From a virus, in IMG/VR virus record IMGVR_UViG_3300022221_000265, positions 1 to 61,216 of that record: a DNA stretch of 61,216 nucleotides; one strand, given 5' to 3'. Shown piece by piece: positions 40,351 to 48,229 of this stretch (positions are counted from its first letter, which is position 1; each line of letters starts with the position of its first letter). The notes beneath the pieces were generated by a model. The model searched no databases. It was not told the DNA's origin and saw nothing but the letters and a program-made list of their open reading frames with translations. Made by a program: the position numbers and the translations under genes.

Positions 40351-40764
40351 TTAGTCCTGTGCTTTTGACTGCCTGAATTTCTGCAGGGCTTCCCAGTGCA
40401 GTAAAAACTCAAGTGATCCCTTTACGCCACTGGTGCCTTTTTCATCTTCTGCTCGCTCGGGCAGGTTGCGCAGGGCCCAGGCGTCGTTGGCTTTTTCGCC
40501 GGTGGGTTTTTCCTCGTCGTCCAGCAGCTGGGGGCTGATCAGCCTGAGGGTAAAGCCGGGGCCGATAGTCATTTTAAGATCGCGGGCCATGCAGCGGCGG
40601 GCCACTTCTACCCAATACTGGTTTTTGTCTACCCCTTCGCAGCACTCGGCCAGCTCGGCTAGATACTGAGGATAAACCACGCCGGGATCCACGATGACCT
40701 TGCCGTCATCATAAAGGGCAAAGTCTGGCAGGCGATCGATCTGTTCTTGTGTCAGGTTGCTCAT
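40351..40764 (-). CDS. Accessory virion-region protein
   Basis: 137 residues, MSNLTQEQIDRLPDFALYDD, GVVYPQYLAELAECCEGVD and GSLEFLLHWEALQKFRQSK. Mixed helical composition, no known motif. Begins directly after the stop of the first gene of this operon. Confidence 0.65.
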   Translation of the reverse strand: MSNLTQEQIDRLPDFALYDDGKVIVDPGVVYPQYLAELAECCEGVDKNQYWVEVARRCMARDLKMTIGPGFTLRLISPQLLDDEEKPTGEKANDAWALRNLPERAEDEKGTSGVKGSLEFLLHWEALQKFRQSKAQD

Positions 40765-41220
40765 TTAAGTGTCTCCCAGTCTAAATTCGGGATCTTGCAA
40801 GGTCAGGCTTTGACCCGAGGAAACCGTGACCGATGAACCCAGCGACATATGTCCGATGACCTGCGGGGCGACCTCGTCGTCACAGATCACCACATCGACG
40901 GCCGGGTTGCCTGCGCTGGGAATGGTGCCACCCGAGGCGTTCCAAACAAGATCTTTAGTCTGAATTAATGCCCGGTCGTTGGTGTCGTCCTCGGTCAGAA
41001 CGTCGAAGTCCGTCGCGTTACGGTTGAGGGCAAGCCCGCCGGCTGTGTAACCATTGCCAGCAGTGATCTCGGTCAACTCGGAAAAAAGGTTAGTGTCAGG
41101 ACCGGGGGCGACTGCGTTGGTAATTAACCGAGCAGAGAATCCCGTCGGTTCCTGGGTTACATCGGCGCGGAAGTATGCGGCTAAAAAGGCATACTTGCCC
41201 CGGTTGGTGATTCCTGGCAT
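40765..41220 (-). CDS. First gene of the accessory-virion operon, unknown
   Basis: 151 residues from ATG 41220 with GGAGG five bases upstream. Beta-rich (ALNRNATDFDVLTEDDTNDR, QVIGHMSLGSSVTVSSGQSL), similar in style to small structural phage proteins. It is 49 bases downstream of a late promoter element and so should be strongly expressed late. No family recognised. Confidence 0.7.
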   Translation of the reverse strand: MPGITNRGKYAFLAAYFRADVTQEPTGFSARLITNAVAPGPDTNLFSELTEITAGNGYTAGGLALNRNATDFDVLTEDDTNDRALIQTKDLVWNASGGTIPSAGNPAVDVVICDDEVAPQVIGHMSLGSSVTVSSGQSLTLQDPEFRLGDT

Positions 41221-41268
41221 GGCGGCCTCCGGCTATAAGCATTAGCCTGAGACTAGAGAGCCAGGGTA

Positions 41269-41294
41269 GACAAAAACAGGGCCAGAGAGGTTAT
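41269..41294 (-). promoter_or_regulatory. Late promoter element, copy 2 (accessory-virion operon)
   Basis: 26 bases identical to the copy upstream of capsid, followed by six bases and TGGCTCTCTAG, also shared. The start codon of the next gene lies 49 bases downstream. The element directly abuts the 3' end of the tRNA-like RNA, so the two signals are packed without a gap. Confidence 0.7.
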
Positions 41295-41295
41295 A

Positions 41296-41452
41296 AGTTC
41301 GGCGGTGGGTTTCGAACCCACGGACCCCGTAGCTTGGTTATCGATCAGGGTCACCCGTATAGCGCTATGAACTCGCGTGGTTGCATTTGGCCAGACGCTC
41401 CCTGTGCAGGGATTGCCCTCGGGTTTGTGCTCCCTCCTCTGCCACGCCGAAC
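41296..41452 (-). ncRNA. tRNA-like RNA of 157 nt in the late operon
   Basis: On the minus strand the 5' end GTTCGGC pairs perfectly with the 3' end GCCGAAC, a 7-bp acceptor-like stem. Just before the 3' half lies a canonical T-arm GTGGG-TTCGAAA-CCCAC. No CCA is encoded. Between them are ~120 bases, not the usual ~50: a possible D-like arm, UCCCU-GCAC-AGGGA, and a long arm with ACGG/CCGT and ACCC/GGGT pairs. No normal anticodon arm can be placed. It fills a gap between a small gene and a late promoter. Options: a phage tRNA with an insertion, a bacterial Y-RNA (YrlA)-type tRNA mimic, or a degenerate tRNA. Confidence 0.6.
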
Positions 41453-41462
41453 GGGTTAAAGC

Positions 41463-41645
41463 TTAGCACGGGCTATAAGTAACCGGTACCGGTGTCCAGC
41501 TTTTGCACCAGGTGCACTTGGCCATGCCGGTCCGGGGGTTCACCACGCGGGAACGAATCACCTCGCCATTAAAGATCGTCTTGTCGCAGTGTTGGCAGTT
41601 GACGGGGTCGGGAGAGGGTTGTGAGGCGGTCGCTGGCTGAGTCAT
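41463..41645 (-). CDS. Zinc-ribbon mini-protein (Com-like)
   Basis: 60 residues with NCQHCDKTIFNGE and AKCTWCKSW: two CxxC pairs 22 residues apart. The shape recalls the Mu Com translational regulator, though no mom-like gene is near. It ends 10 bases before the tRNA-like RNA. It may bind RNA. Confidence 0.6.
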   Translation of the reverse strand: MTQPATASQPSPDPVNCQHCDKTIFNGEVIRSRVVNPRTGMAKCTWCKSWTPVPVTYSPC

Positions 41646-41649
41646 ATCA

Positions 41650-41934
41650 CTAAATCAATCCGGCTCTCTCTAGCTTTTTGTTCTGCCACCTCAATACACG
41701 AGAAAGATAGCGATCAAGTCTGCGAGTCCTTGCTTTATAGTTTTTCACGCCAATAAAAAATATTGTAAAGCCACGAAGTGGAAATAGTTTCTTATAGCCA
41801 TAATTCATTAGCTTTTTAGTTTTTAAGTTAAGTCGATCTACATACTCAACAATGCCAGCCCCTGCATCTGGGTCGCCTATAAGGTTGTCTTTTGACTTTA
41901 GTCTTATAAAAACACGAGGCTGGTTATTTTTCAT
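41650..41934 (-). CDS. Basic protein of the late region, unknown
   Basis: 94 residues, very basic (LKTKKLMNYGYKKLF, NYKARTRRLDRYLSRVLRW). Likely nucleic-acid binding. A hydrophobic patch (GFTIFFIGV) is in the middle. AT-richer than its neighbours, perhaps acquired. No family recognised. Confidence 0.6.
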   Translation of the reverse strand: MKNNQPRVFIRLKSKDNLIGDPDAGAGIVEYVDRLNLKTKKLMNYGYKKLFPLRGFTIFFIGVKNYKARTRRLDRYLSRVLRWQNKKLERAGLI

Positions 41935-42187
41935 TTTGTAAAGATAATTTTTTTAATACAGAACTAAGCTTATCCGCTGCCAGCTTGGCCAGTCGGATCT
42001 CTTTTTTAAATCCAGCTTTAAAAGCTCGAGTTAAATTTTCGAGGGCCATGCTGTTCTCTACCCTCTCCCTGGTAATGGTTCCGGCTGACAAATCCAGGAG
42101 AGCCTCGTCTGTCAGGTGGTCGACACACTCGCCGAGATAAGATCGCAATCGTCGAACAAGCTCAACCTGATCAATTTTATTTTTCAT
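41924..42187 (-). CDS. Small helical late-region protein
   Basis: 87 residues from ATG 42187 (MKNKIDQVELVRRLRSYLGE). The open frame runs to 42298 inside the neighbour. It is helical with a basic C-terminus, overlaps the next gene by 11 bases, and shows no known motif. Confidence 0.6.
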   Translation of the reverse strand: MKNKIDQVELVRRLRSYLGECVDHLTDEALLDLSAGTITRERVENSMALENLTRAFKAGFKKEIRLAKLAADKLSSVLKKLSLQNEK

Positions 42188-42362
42188 TTGCCAGCCTTTC
42201 CGTTTTCTTCGCCGTCTCCAGCCAGTCCTCTGCCTCTTTGATGGCCGCATCCACCTCGGGGTGGCTTTCATAGGTGGCCAGTTCATCCAGCCAGCCATTG
42301 ATCTCCTCGACAGTGGAATAAGGGCCCACTGGGGGATCGATGATCATTTCCTGTCTTGGCAT
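42177..42362 (-). CDS. Small acidic late-region protein
   Basis: 61 residues from ATG 42362 with AAGGAGG seven bases upstream. MPRQEMIIDPPVGPYSTVEE then YESHPEVDAAIKEAEDWLET. The frame is open further upstream, inside the MuF gene. Role unknown. Confidence 0.6.
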   Translation of the reverse strand: MPRQEMIIDPPVGPYSTVEEINGWLDELATYESHPEVDAAIKEAEDWLETAKKTERLANEK

Positions 42363-42372
42363 GCTGTCCTCC

Positions 42373-44091
42373 TTATTCCAGCTCTTTAACCACTTCATCC
42401 ACCACGGTTTCGATAAAGTCCTCGCCGGCGGCCTGGGTTGCTTGGCGAAAAGCGCCACGGTCGTTCGCCATCGTATAATCAATAACACCAAGTCGGTGCA
42501 GTACTCGGTTGGTAATATGGGCACCGATTCGCTGGGCCTGGGTCGAGTTGACTTTTCCGGATCGGGCCGCGTCCACCAGTTTGGCCAGGACTCTGCTCTC
42601 TGTTATGTCCAACAAGTCCCGCAGGGCATCAGCGTCCAACACTGAGGCGCCGTAGTAAGTGCCATCGTGCCCCACGGCCACAATGCGTGAGACGCCCGGG
42701 GCGGTGGCCATTTTCAAATCTGGCCCGGATAACGAGCTGCTGCCGGGGTGGTTGTGTACGACCTCCAGCTTTCGCCGGGAATCATAAAAAATATTAAGCT
42801 CGTACTTATCAAAGCTGACCGAGTGCTTGCGCCTTGATGTCTTTCGGATGTATTCCGTCCGAGTCTTAAGATCATACACCACCGCGTGCTCGAAACCAGT
42901 CTCGATACCTTTTTCGGTAACATATTGCACGGCCTCCTGCTGAATATCGCTAAGAGGAACATCCCGAAAATCGGCCACGGGCATGGGCTGCAGGGCGTCA
43001 ACGTCTATACCTTTGCGCTGATATTTCTTTTTAAGCCGATTCCAGGGGGTGGTGATCTCGCGTTCGGTGAGAATGTCCCGCTGCAGGGCTGCCCGCTTTT
43101 TGCGACTGTTAAGCACACCTTCCTGCACAGCAGGGGCCTGTTTTTTGAGCCAGGCGATCCTGTCTTCCTTGCCCTCTTTGTCCTCGTCGGTGATCTCATC
43201 AATAAAGACAATTTCAACAAAGCTGAGGGTTTTGGGATGGGCAGGCCAGGGGGTGCGCTGTCGGTCTGGATACACGCCTGGGCCAAGTCCGTAACGGTTG
43301 ACGCTGGCGTGCATGTCACAAATATCCACTTTGGGGTGACGGGGGGAGAGCAGGAACTTGTGACCACCAAAGCCCTCAGCCTCCTCTGCTCCCAGCATAT
43401 AGGCCTCACCGTGAGCTCGATTGATCTCGGTTCGAAAAACTCCCAGCGCATGGGCTCGGGCGTTGCCGTCATTACGCAACAGCTCGGCCCCGGTGAGTTT
43501 GGCTATCCGGTCGGCATTGGCCATGCCCATTTTGCTGGCTAGCCCGGGCGGGAGCTTTTGCCCATTATTTAAAAACTCTGTGGCCGACGAGCTGGCGCTG
43601 TGCCCCTGGATGACCGAGGTCTGGATCGCCGTGCTCAATCGTTCCCTGGCCCCGTTGTCCAGGCGCCAGATCCGATCCGACAGCTGCAGGCCATCGTTCT
43701 CGACAAACTTCTGCACAAAGTTAACCGCCTCATCGGCCACCCGGGTCAGAAAAGCATCGTCCATGCTGCCGGTGTAGGGGTTCACCCCATAGCCGGCCGC
43801 CTGGTTCAGGGCGCTGTCGAGAAAGTCATCCCGCGCCAGGCTTAGCTGCTGCAGGCGGGCCTCGACCTGGCCGAGTAGTTGCTGCATGACCTCCAGCCGG
43901 ACAGAGCCATCCGACCCTGCATAGGCCAGGATCCGCTGGCGGATATCCTCAGCGGCCTGCTGATAAAGCTCATCAATCTGCCGCTGAGTGGCTGCGTCCA
44001 GCTGGCGCATCTGCCGCCGGGCCTGAGCGGATCCCCGCTTTATCCTGGCTCGGGTGGCAGTGCGGTCGTTGGTGGCTAGGGCTAGGGACAT
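42373..44091 (-). CDS. MuF-like head morphogenesis protein fused to a JAB-like C-terminal domain
   Basis: 572 residues. About 1-290 follow the Mu gpF/SPP1 gp7 family: helical N-terminus and the zinc-type minor-head motif (EINRAHGEAYMLGAEEAEGF, SPRHPKVDICDMHASVNRYG, PWPAHPKTLSFVEIVFIDEI). The C-terminal part has LEVVHNHPGSSSLSGPDL, close to the HxHPx6-7SxxD signature of JAB/RadC metalloproteins but one residue short, then IVAVGHDGTYYGASVL. MuF fusions with C-terminal effector-like domains are known in phages. They may be injected with the DNA. Whether it is active is open. Confidence 0.8.
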   Translation of the reverse strand: MSLALATNDRTATRARIKRGSAQARRQMRQLDAATQRQIDELYQQAAEDIRQRILAYAGSDGSVRLEVMQQLLGQVEARLQQLSLARDDFLDSALNQAAGYGVNPYTGSMDDAFLTRVADEAVNFVQKFVENDGLQLSDRIWRLDNGARERLSTAIQTSVIQGHSASSSATEFLNNGQKLPPGLASKMGMANADRIAKLTGAELLRNDGNARAHALGVFRTEINRAHGEAYMLGAEEAEGFGGHKFLLSPRHPKVDICDMHASVNRYGLGPGVYPDRQRTPWPAHPKTLSFVEIVFIDEITDEDKEGKEDRIAWLKKQAPAVQEGVLNSRKKRAALQRDILTEREITTPWNRLKKKYQRKGIDVDALQPMPVADFRDVPLSDIQQEAVQYVTEKGIETGFEHAVVYDLKTRTEYIRKTSRRKHSVSFDKYELNIFYDSRRKLEVVHNHPGSSSLSGPDLKMATAPGVSRIVAVGHDGTYYGASVLDADALRDLLDITESRVLAKLVDAARSGKVNSTQAQRIGAHITNRVLHRLGVIDYTMANDRGAFRQATQAAGEDFIETVVDEVVKELE

Positions 44092-44378
44092 TAGTCAGCG
44101 GCAGCAGGTGCCTCGGCTGCGTTCTCCGCTTCGGCTTTTTCTACCTTGGTAAAGTCCAGGTAAAACTCGTCATCCACCTCGAACTTGCCAAACAAATCAG
44201 GGTTTGCAATTTGTATTGTCATGTCAGCCGACGGAGTGAATTTTGCAAAAGTGTTATTTTCGTCAGCACCGTCGGTGTCATAAGGGCCGTTTTTCCCTAC
44301 TGCAAACAGCTGCAAGTTTTCACAGTGTGTGTGTTTTATTACGCTGCCTATTCTCATTTTTGCACGCATTAAAGTCAT
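44091..44378 (-). CDS. Conserved phage protein between portal and MuF
   Basis: 95 residues. MRIGSVIKHTHCENLQLFAV, NTFAKFTPSADMTIQIANPD and FGKFEVDDEFYLDFTKVEKA are the pattern of a small conserved phage protein seen in late regions of siphoviruses. Beta-barrel-like. It overlaps the MuF gene by one base. Function unknown. Confidence 0.7.
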   Translation of the reverse strand: MTLMRAKMRIGSVIKHTHCENLQLFAVGKNGPYDTDGADENNTFAKFTPSADMTIQIANPDLFGKFEVDDEFYLDFTKVEKAEAENAAEAPAAAD

Positions 44379-44433
44379 GGGTTGTTCTCCTTCTTTTGGT
44401 TTGGTTTAAAAAAATTAAAAAGTAATAGCAAAC

Positions 44434-44739
44434 TCAGCCCACCGCTTTTTTAGGCGGTGGAGGTGGCACATCTGGCCGGCTGGATTTGTGCTCGGCTGGA
44501 TCAACAAAAGGCGAATCGATCTCGGGCAGCTGCGGCTGCAGTGCCTGCTTAAAAGTCATCTGTGATAAAAACATCCGGCCAGAAAAAAATATTTTAAAAC
44601 GCTCTCTCCACGTTAATTTCCAACAGCTGATCACTCGGCCTTGTGGATCGTCTCGATCAATGTAGGCAGGCAAAGGCAAATATTCCGGCTGATCTTTGGC
44701 ATAGGTAACATTGCTTTGTTTAAACTCGATGGGTTGCAT
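44434..44739 (-). CDS. Conserved late-region protein, Pro-rich end
   Basis: 101 residues. YIDRDDPQGRVISCWKLTWR and ERFKIFFSGRMFLSQMTFKQ are recognisable from similarly placed phage genes; the C-terminus is PPPPPKK. Acts probably in head assembly. No function assigned. Confidence 0.65.
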   Translation of the reverse strand: MQPIEFKQSNVTYAKDQPEYLPLPAYIDRDDPQGRVISCWKLTWRERFKIFFSGRMFLSQMTFKQALQPQLPEIDSPFVDPAEHKSSRPDVPPPPPKKAVG

Positions 44740-44760
44740 GTTTTTCTCCTTTAGTCGGTT

Positions 44761-46167
44761 TTAGTTTCTTGTTGCAATAGTGGTGGCACTCTCCCCTTTC
44801 CTCTGGTTCCCCGGCGTCACGCTGACCTTGCCCGGCCGTTTGGGCGGTTTGGGTTCGCCGTCTTCATCATCAGGGTATGGGTTGATCTCTTTGCTTTGAC
44901 GTTTGAGTCGATCTTTTTCTTTGGAGGGGTCAACGCCGGCCGCTTCCAGGATGGTCTCGAAGCTAAAGCCCAGGGCTTGCCATTTGAGGGCACGATCGGC
45001 CGCCTGGTTCTGGGTCTCGGTGACACGTTCAGCAAACAGCACAGCAAAATCCTCGTTTTCTGGGTTAATGCCGTTAAGCAATAAATGCAGACGAAAACCC
45101 AGCTCGTAAACAAAGGACTGCTCATCCTGCAGGGCGTCGATCTCCTCAAAAAAATCCTTGCGTAGATCTTCCAGGATGTCCCGGCTCAGGTCTCCCACAT
45201 AACCAAACAAACCTTTGGGAGCAGGAGCACCGGCAAAGAAGGTATCCAGCAGGTGCACCACGTCGGCGATCTGGTTCAGGTTGGCGTCACCTGAGATGGC
45301 TTTGACGTCCCCCTCTCCCTGGATGACATAGTCCGCCGCCTGGTCGTACTTGTCCGCCTCGATGTCGGCTTTGTATTCGGTATAAAACTCATTGGATACG
45401 TTTTTTAGCTGGTGCACTTTGCGCTGCTGGGCCCGGGTCTTTCTCCGGATCACCAGGTCCTCCTCGGTCATGGTGAGTTTTTTCCAGGGGCCGCGAGTGG
45501 CGTCCAGATAAGGCCGACCCATGGCGCCCATGTCGTCGAAGTTGTCCGGATCAAGGCGAACCATGGACAGCCGCCAGAGGGCAAAATATTCGGTAATGGT
45601 GCCCAGGGTGAGATCATATTGCGCGTAGGCCTTGCGCGGGTCTTTGAATAAACCGGCCTCGGTAACCTGGGGCACGATGGTCTCGGAGGGCATACGCACC
45701 CCGCCCACGATCTGGTTGTCCTGGTTAAGCACCCACTGGATGGGCAGGTTCCCATCCATGATCAGCCCTCGGGCATCACTTTTGAGCTTGGCCCGTCGGT
45801 GCAGGTTGAGCCGCTGGGCGAAGGTTCGCCAGTGTTTGATCAGGGTCTTGTTGGTGCTTTCGACTTTTAACACCAGCCCACTTTTGATCGCGGTGCTAGC
45901 CATCTTGTTGTGGATACGCTTCACCCGGGTGTCGATGCGGTCCATGTGGCGAATGTCCAGGATCGCCGCCCGCAGGGTGGGGTCGACCCACATTTGCCGG
46001 GTCAGGTAGAGCATTTGATTCTCAGGGGTGGCACGTTTGCCGATCTCGGAGTTATTCACCACGATATGGCCGGCCTGGTGGTGGGCTTTATCAAGTGCCG
46101 TCTGGGGCAGTGAGCCGATCCCCAGTGTCATGTATTGTTTTTGAATGTCCAAAAGTTGTTTGCTCAT
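44761..46167 (-). CDS. Portal protein
   Basis: 468 residues from ATG 46167, which overlaps the TerL stop as ATGA. LYLTRQMWVDPTLRAAILDI, PIQWVLNQDNQIVGGVRMPS, ADVVHLLDTFFAGAPAPKGL and DLSRDILEDLRKDFFEEIDA follow the Mu/P22-like portal families: wing, stem and crown regions. It forms the dodecameric DNA entry ring of the head. Position right after TerL supports it. The track-type longer start at 46212 is not needed. Confidence 0.85.
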   Translation of the reverse strand: MSKQLLDIQKQYMTLGIGSLPQTALDKAHHQAGHIVVNNSEIGKRATPENQMLYLTRQMWVDPTLRAAILDIRHMDRIDTRVKRIHNKMASTAIKSGLVLKVESTNKTLIKHWRTFAQRLNLHRRAKLKSDARGLIMDGNLPIQWVLNQDNQIVGGVRMPSETIVPQVTEAGLFKDPRKAYAQYDLTLGTITEYFALWRLSMVRLDPDNFDDMGAMGRPYLDATRGPWKKLTMTEEDLVIRRKTRAQQRKVHQLKNVSNEFYTEYKADIEADKYDQAADYVIQGEGDVKAISGDANLNQIADVVHLLDTFFAGAPAPKGLFGYVGDLSRDILEDLRKDFFEEIDALQDEQSFVYELGFRLHLLLNGINPENEDFAVLFAERVTETQNQAADRALKWQALGFSFETILEAAGVDPSKEKDRLKRQSKEINPYPDDEDGEPKPPKRPGKVSVTPGNQRKGESATTIATRN

Positions 46168-47939
46168 GGTCCTGTCCTGAGTTTGTTTAATTGGTTGAAG
46201 TGCATAAGCCACAAATAGAACTCGGCCAGCCTGGCCTGGGCGATCGGGTCACTGGGGAGCCTGGCGGGTGCTTCGCCCAGCAGCTCCGTGCGGGTTTTCT
46301 TAATGGTGCTGATCATGGTCGGCACACCCAGGGCGCCACGGGTGACCAGGCCCCAGTTGGCTGCCATGTAGGCATCGAAAAGATCATCGCCCAGTTTGCT
46401 GTTGGCCATTTTGTAACTGGAATAGTTGGCCTTGGTGGGTTCGGGTTTGATGTTGACCAACTGCTTGCAAAGCATAAGCAGGTCGGCCACTTCCGGATCG
46501 TGGAAGTCTCTATCCTCGTAATAAGGGATCGCCGCCTGGCCATTGTGGAAAGTGGAGCGCACGGCCTGGGCCATGGCGTGCTTGACCATGCCCTCGAATC
46601 GGATCGGCGCAAAGGGCCACTCGGTCCAGGTGCTGGCCGTGCTCTCACCGTCACCGATGGCGCGACGATTAACCGGGGTCAGCCCCTCCTCGAATAATCG
46701 ATCATTGAGGCTGGTTAGCATGCCGATGCCGTAGGCATCACCCACGGCCACGTCAGGATTGAAGTATCGCCAGTACCCTAGCAGGTCCAGCTCCACCACT
46801 TTCTCGTCGGTACCTGGGGCCCACTGTTTGGAAAAGATCGGCACCGTGAACGATCCGATCTGTTCTAAAACCGTAAAGGCATACTTTGAGGACTCGGGTG
46901 TCTCGCCGTGGCCTGAGTGGTCATAGCCAAACGAGATCAGCCCGCGCTTTTTGTAAGTCTCGCCCGGCATGGGTTGCACAATTTCCAGCCCGGCCTCAAG
47001 ACCCACCTGCAGGGCCCGGCGGAGATACTTCTCCCACACCAGGTTGCGGCTGGCTGTGTTAATGCAAAGAAGCTGGCGGGTAAATTCGTCCTCACTCAAA
47101 TCGGCGCGAATGTTTTTTATAAATTGTTCCTGGAGTAGGCCGAGCTTCATGGCGTTAACCGCATTAAGCAGTGGCAGGGGGTAGTTATAGCTCTCCAGCT
47201 CCAGGTGATCCTCAGTCAACCATCCGGCCTTGATCAGGTTTTTAATGGCCGTCCTGGCTTTATTATTATGTAAGGCACCGATAACGTGATAACTCCCGCC
47301 ATCCAGCAGGTCGGTGAGTGTGTCGGCGCCCTTAAAAACACCGGTGATCCGGATCTGGGGTTTGTTCTCTGAGGTTTTGCTGGCACCCATGCGACGAGTG
47401 GACCCGAGCATGAGCAGGAAACGACTATAAAGCCGATCCTTTGGCATGTCGTCCACCTCCTCGAGGCTGGCCACTGTCAGATCGCCACCATCCACCTGGG
47501 CCATGATGCCCTCGGCAAAGGCTTTGCTCCGGTTCATAAATTCATATTTTGTATCGGCCATCTGTTGGCGGCCGGACTTATAGGCAAGGTAGTTGCTTAA
47601 GATTGAAGATCGACGAATGGCCTCCAGGTGATAGTTGAGGTTTGCGATCGACTGGGTTTGTCTGGGAGCCACAATGCCGAGCTCCTGATCGGGCTTGGTG
47701 GCGTTATGGTGCAGGGTGAAAAGTTCCTTGCAGGCAGTTTTCCCGGTACGGCGCGAGGAAAAATCGATCGTGTTCGGGTGCTGTTCCATTTCTCTCATCT
47801 TGAGAACTTGCACCGCGTCCAGTTCCACGTTGTGGACGTGCTTATGCCAGAGAGCATGATCGCCAGCGTAACGCATCACCTCAGACTCAGCGACATGCTG
47901 CATGCGGACTCGTTGCTTTGCCGATATCCGCTCGCCCAT
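46164..47939 (-). CDS. Terminase large subunit
   Basis: 591 residues. The ATPase domain has the Walker A variant SSRRTGKT and Walker B-like LTVASLEEVDDM; the nuclease half has the acidic residues FGYDHSGHG, AVGDAYGIG and GDDLFDAYM. It powers DNA packaging and cuts the concatemer. The start ATG overlaps the upstream gene by one base. Confidence 0.9.
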   Translation of the reverse strand: MGERISAKQRVRMQHVAESEVMRYAGDHALWHKHVHNVELDAVQVLKMREMEQHPNTIDFSSRRTGKTACKELFTLHHNATKPDQELGIVAPRQTQSIANLNYHLEAIRRSSILSNYLAYKSGRQQMADTKYEFMNRSKAFAEGIMAQVDGGDLTVASLEEVDDMPKDRLYSRFLLMLGSTRRMGASKTSENKPQIRITGVFKGADTLTDLLDGGSYHVIGALHNNKARTAIKNLIKAGWLTEDHLELESYNYPLPLLNAVNAMKLGLLQEQFIKNIRADLSEDEFTRQLLCINTASRNLVWEKYLRRALQVGLEAGLEIVQPMPGETYKKRGLISFGYDHSGHGETPESSKYAFTVLEQIGSFTVPIFSKQWAPGTDEKVVELDLLGYWRYFNPDVAVGDAYGIGMLTSLNDRLFEEGLTPVNRRAIGDGESTASTWTEWPFAPIRFEGMVKHAMAQAVRSTFHNGQAAIPYYEDRDFHDPEVADLLMLCKQLVNIKPEPTKANYSSYKMANSKLGDDLFDAYMAANWGLVTRGALGVPTMISTIKKTRTELLGEAPARLPSDPIAQARLAEFYLWLMHFNQLNKLRTGP

Positions 47940-48229
47940 TAGCAGCTCACAAACTTGCCGGCCCGCAGAAAGCCGTGCCAGTTGCCCACCCAGTGCAAGG
48001 ATGGCGACAACGTCGGCTTGTCTTTATTGCCGTCCCATTGCCAGCACGGATCCACTTTTGGATCGCCGATGTTAAACGAGACCAGGTGAGGAGAGCCGTT
48101 ACAGTCAGGTATGACCGCCATAAGGAAACCGCCCCGGGCAGAAAAATAAAAAGCCCCCAGTCCATGATCGAGGGCAGCCTCGCGTCTGGCCACCTTCACC
48201 GCATCAAAGCTAAGTTTGCATTCAGACAC
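47939..48229 (-). CDS. Small conserved phage protein (DUF6527-like)
   Basis: 96 residues from GTG 48229, which overlaps the TerS stop (GTGTCTGA). HLVSFNIGDPKVDPCWQWDG and KPTLSPSLHWVGNWHGFLRA follow a small protein family found in phage late regions, with one conserved Trp and His pair. Function unknown; located between the two terminase subunits. Confidence 0.7.
   Translation of the reverse strand: MSECKLSFDAVKVARREAALDHGLGAFYFSARGGFLMAVIPDCNGSPHLVSFNIGDPKVDPCWQWDGNKDKPTLSPSLHWVGNWHGFLRAGKFVSC

Noticed and set aside
41296-41452. Standard tmRNA
   Set aside because: Only 157 nt; the tag reading frame and pseudoknot set of tmRNA (about 350 nt) cannot fit.
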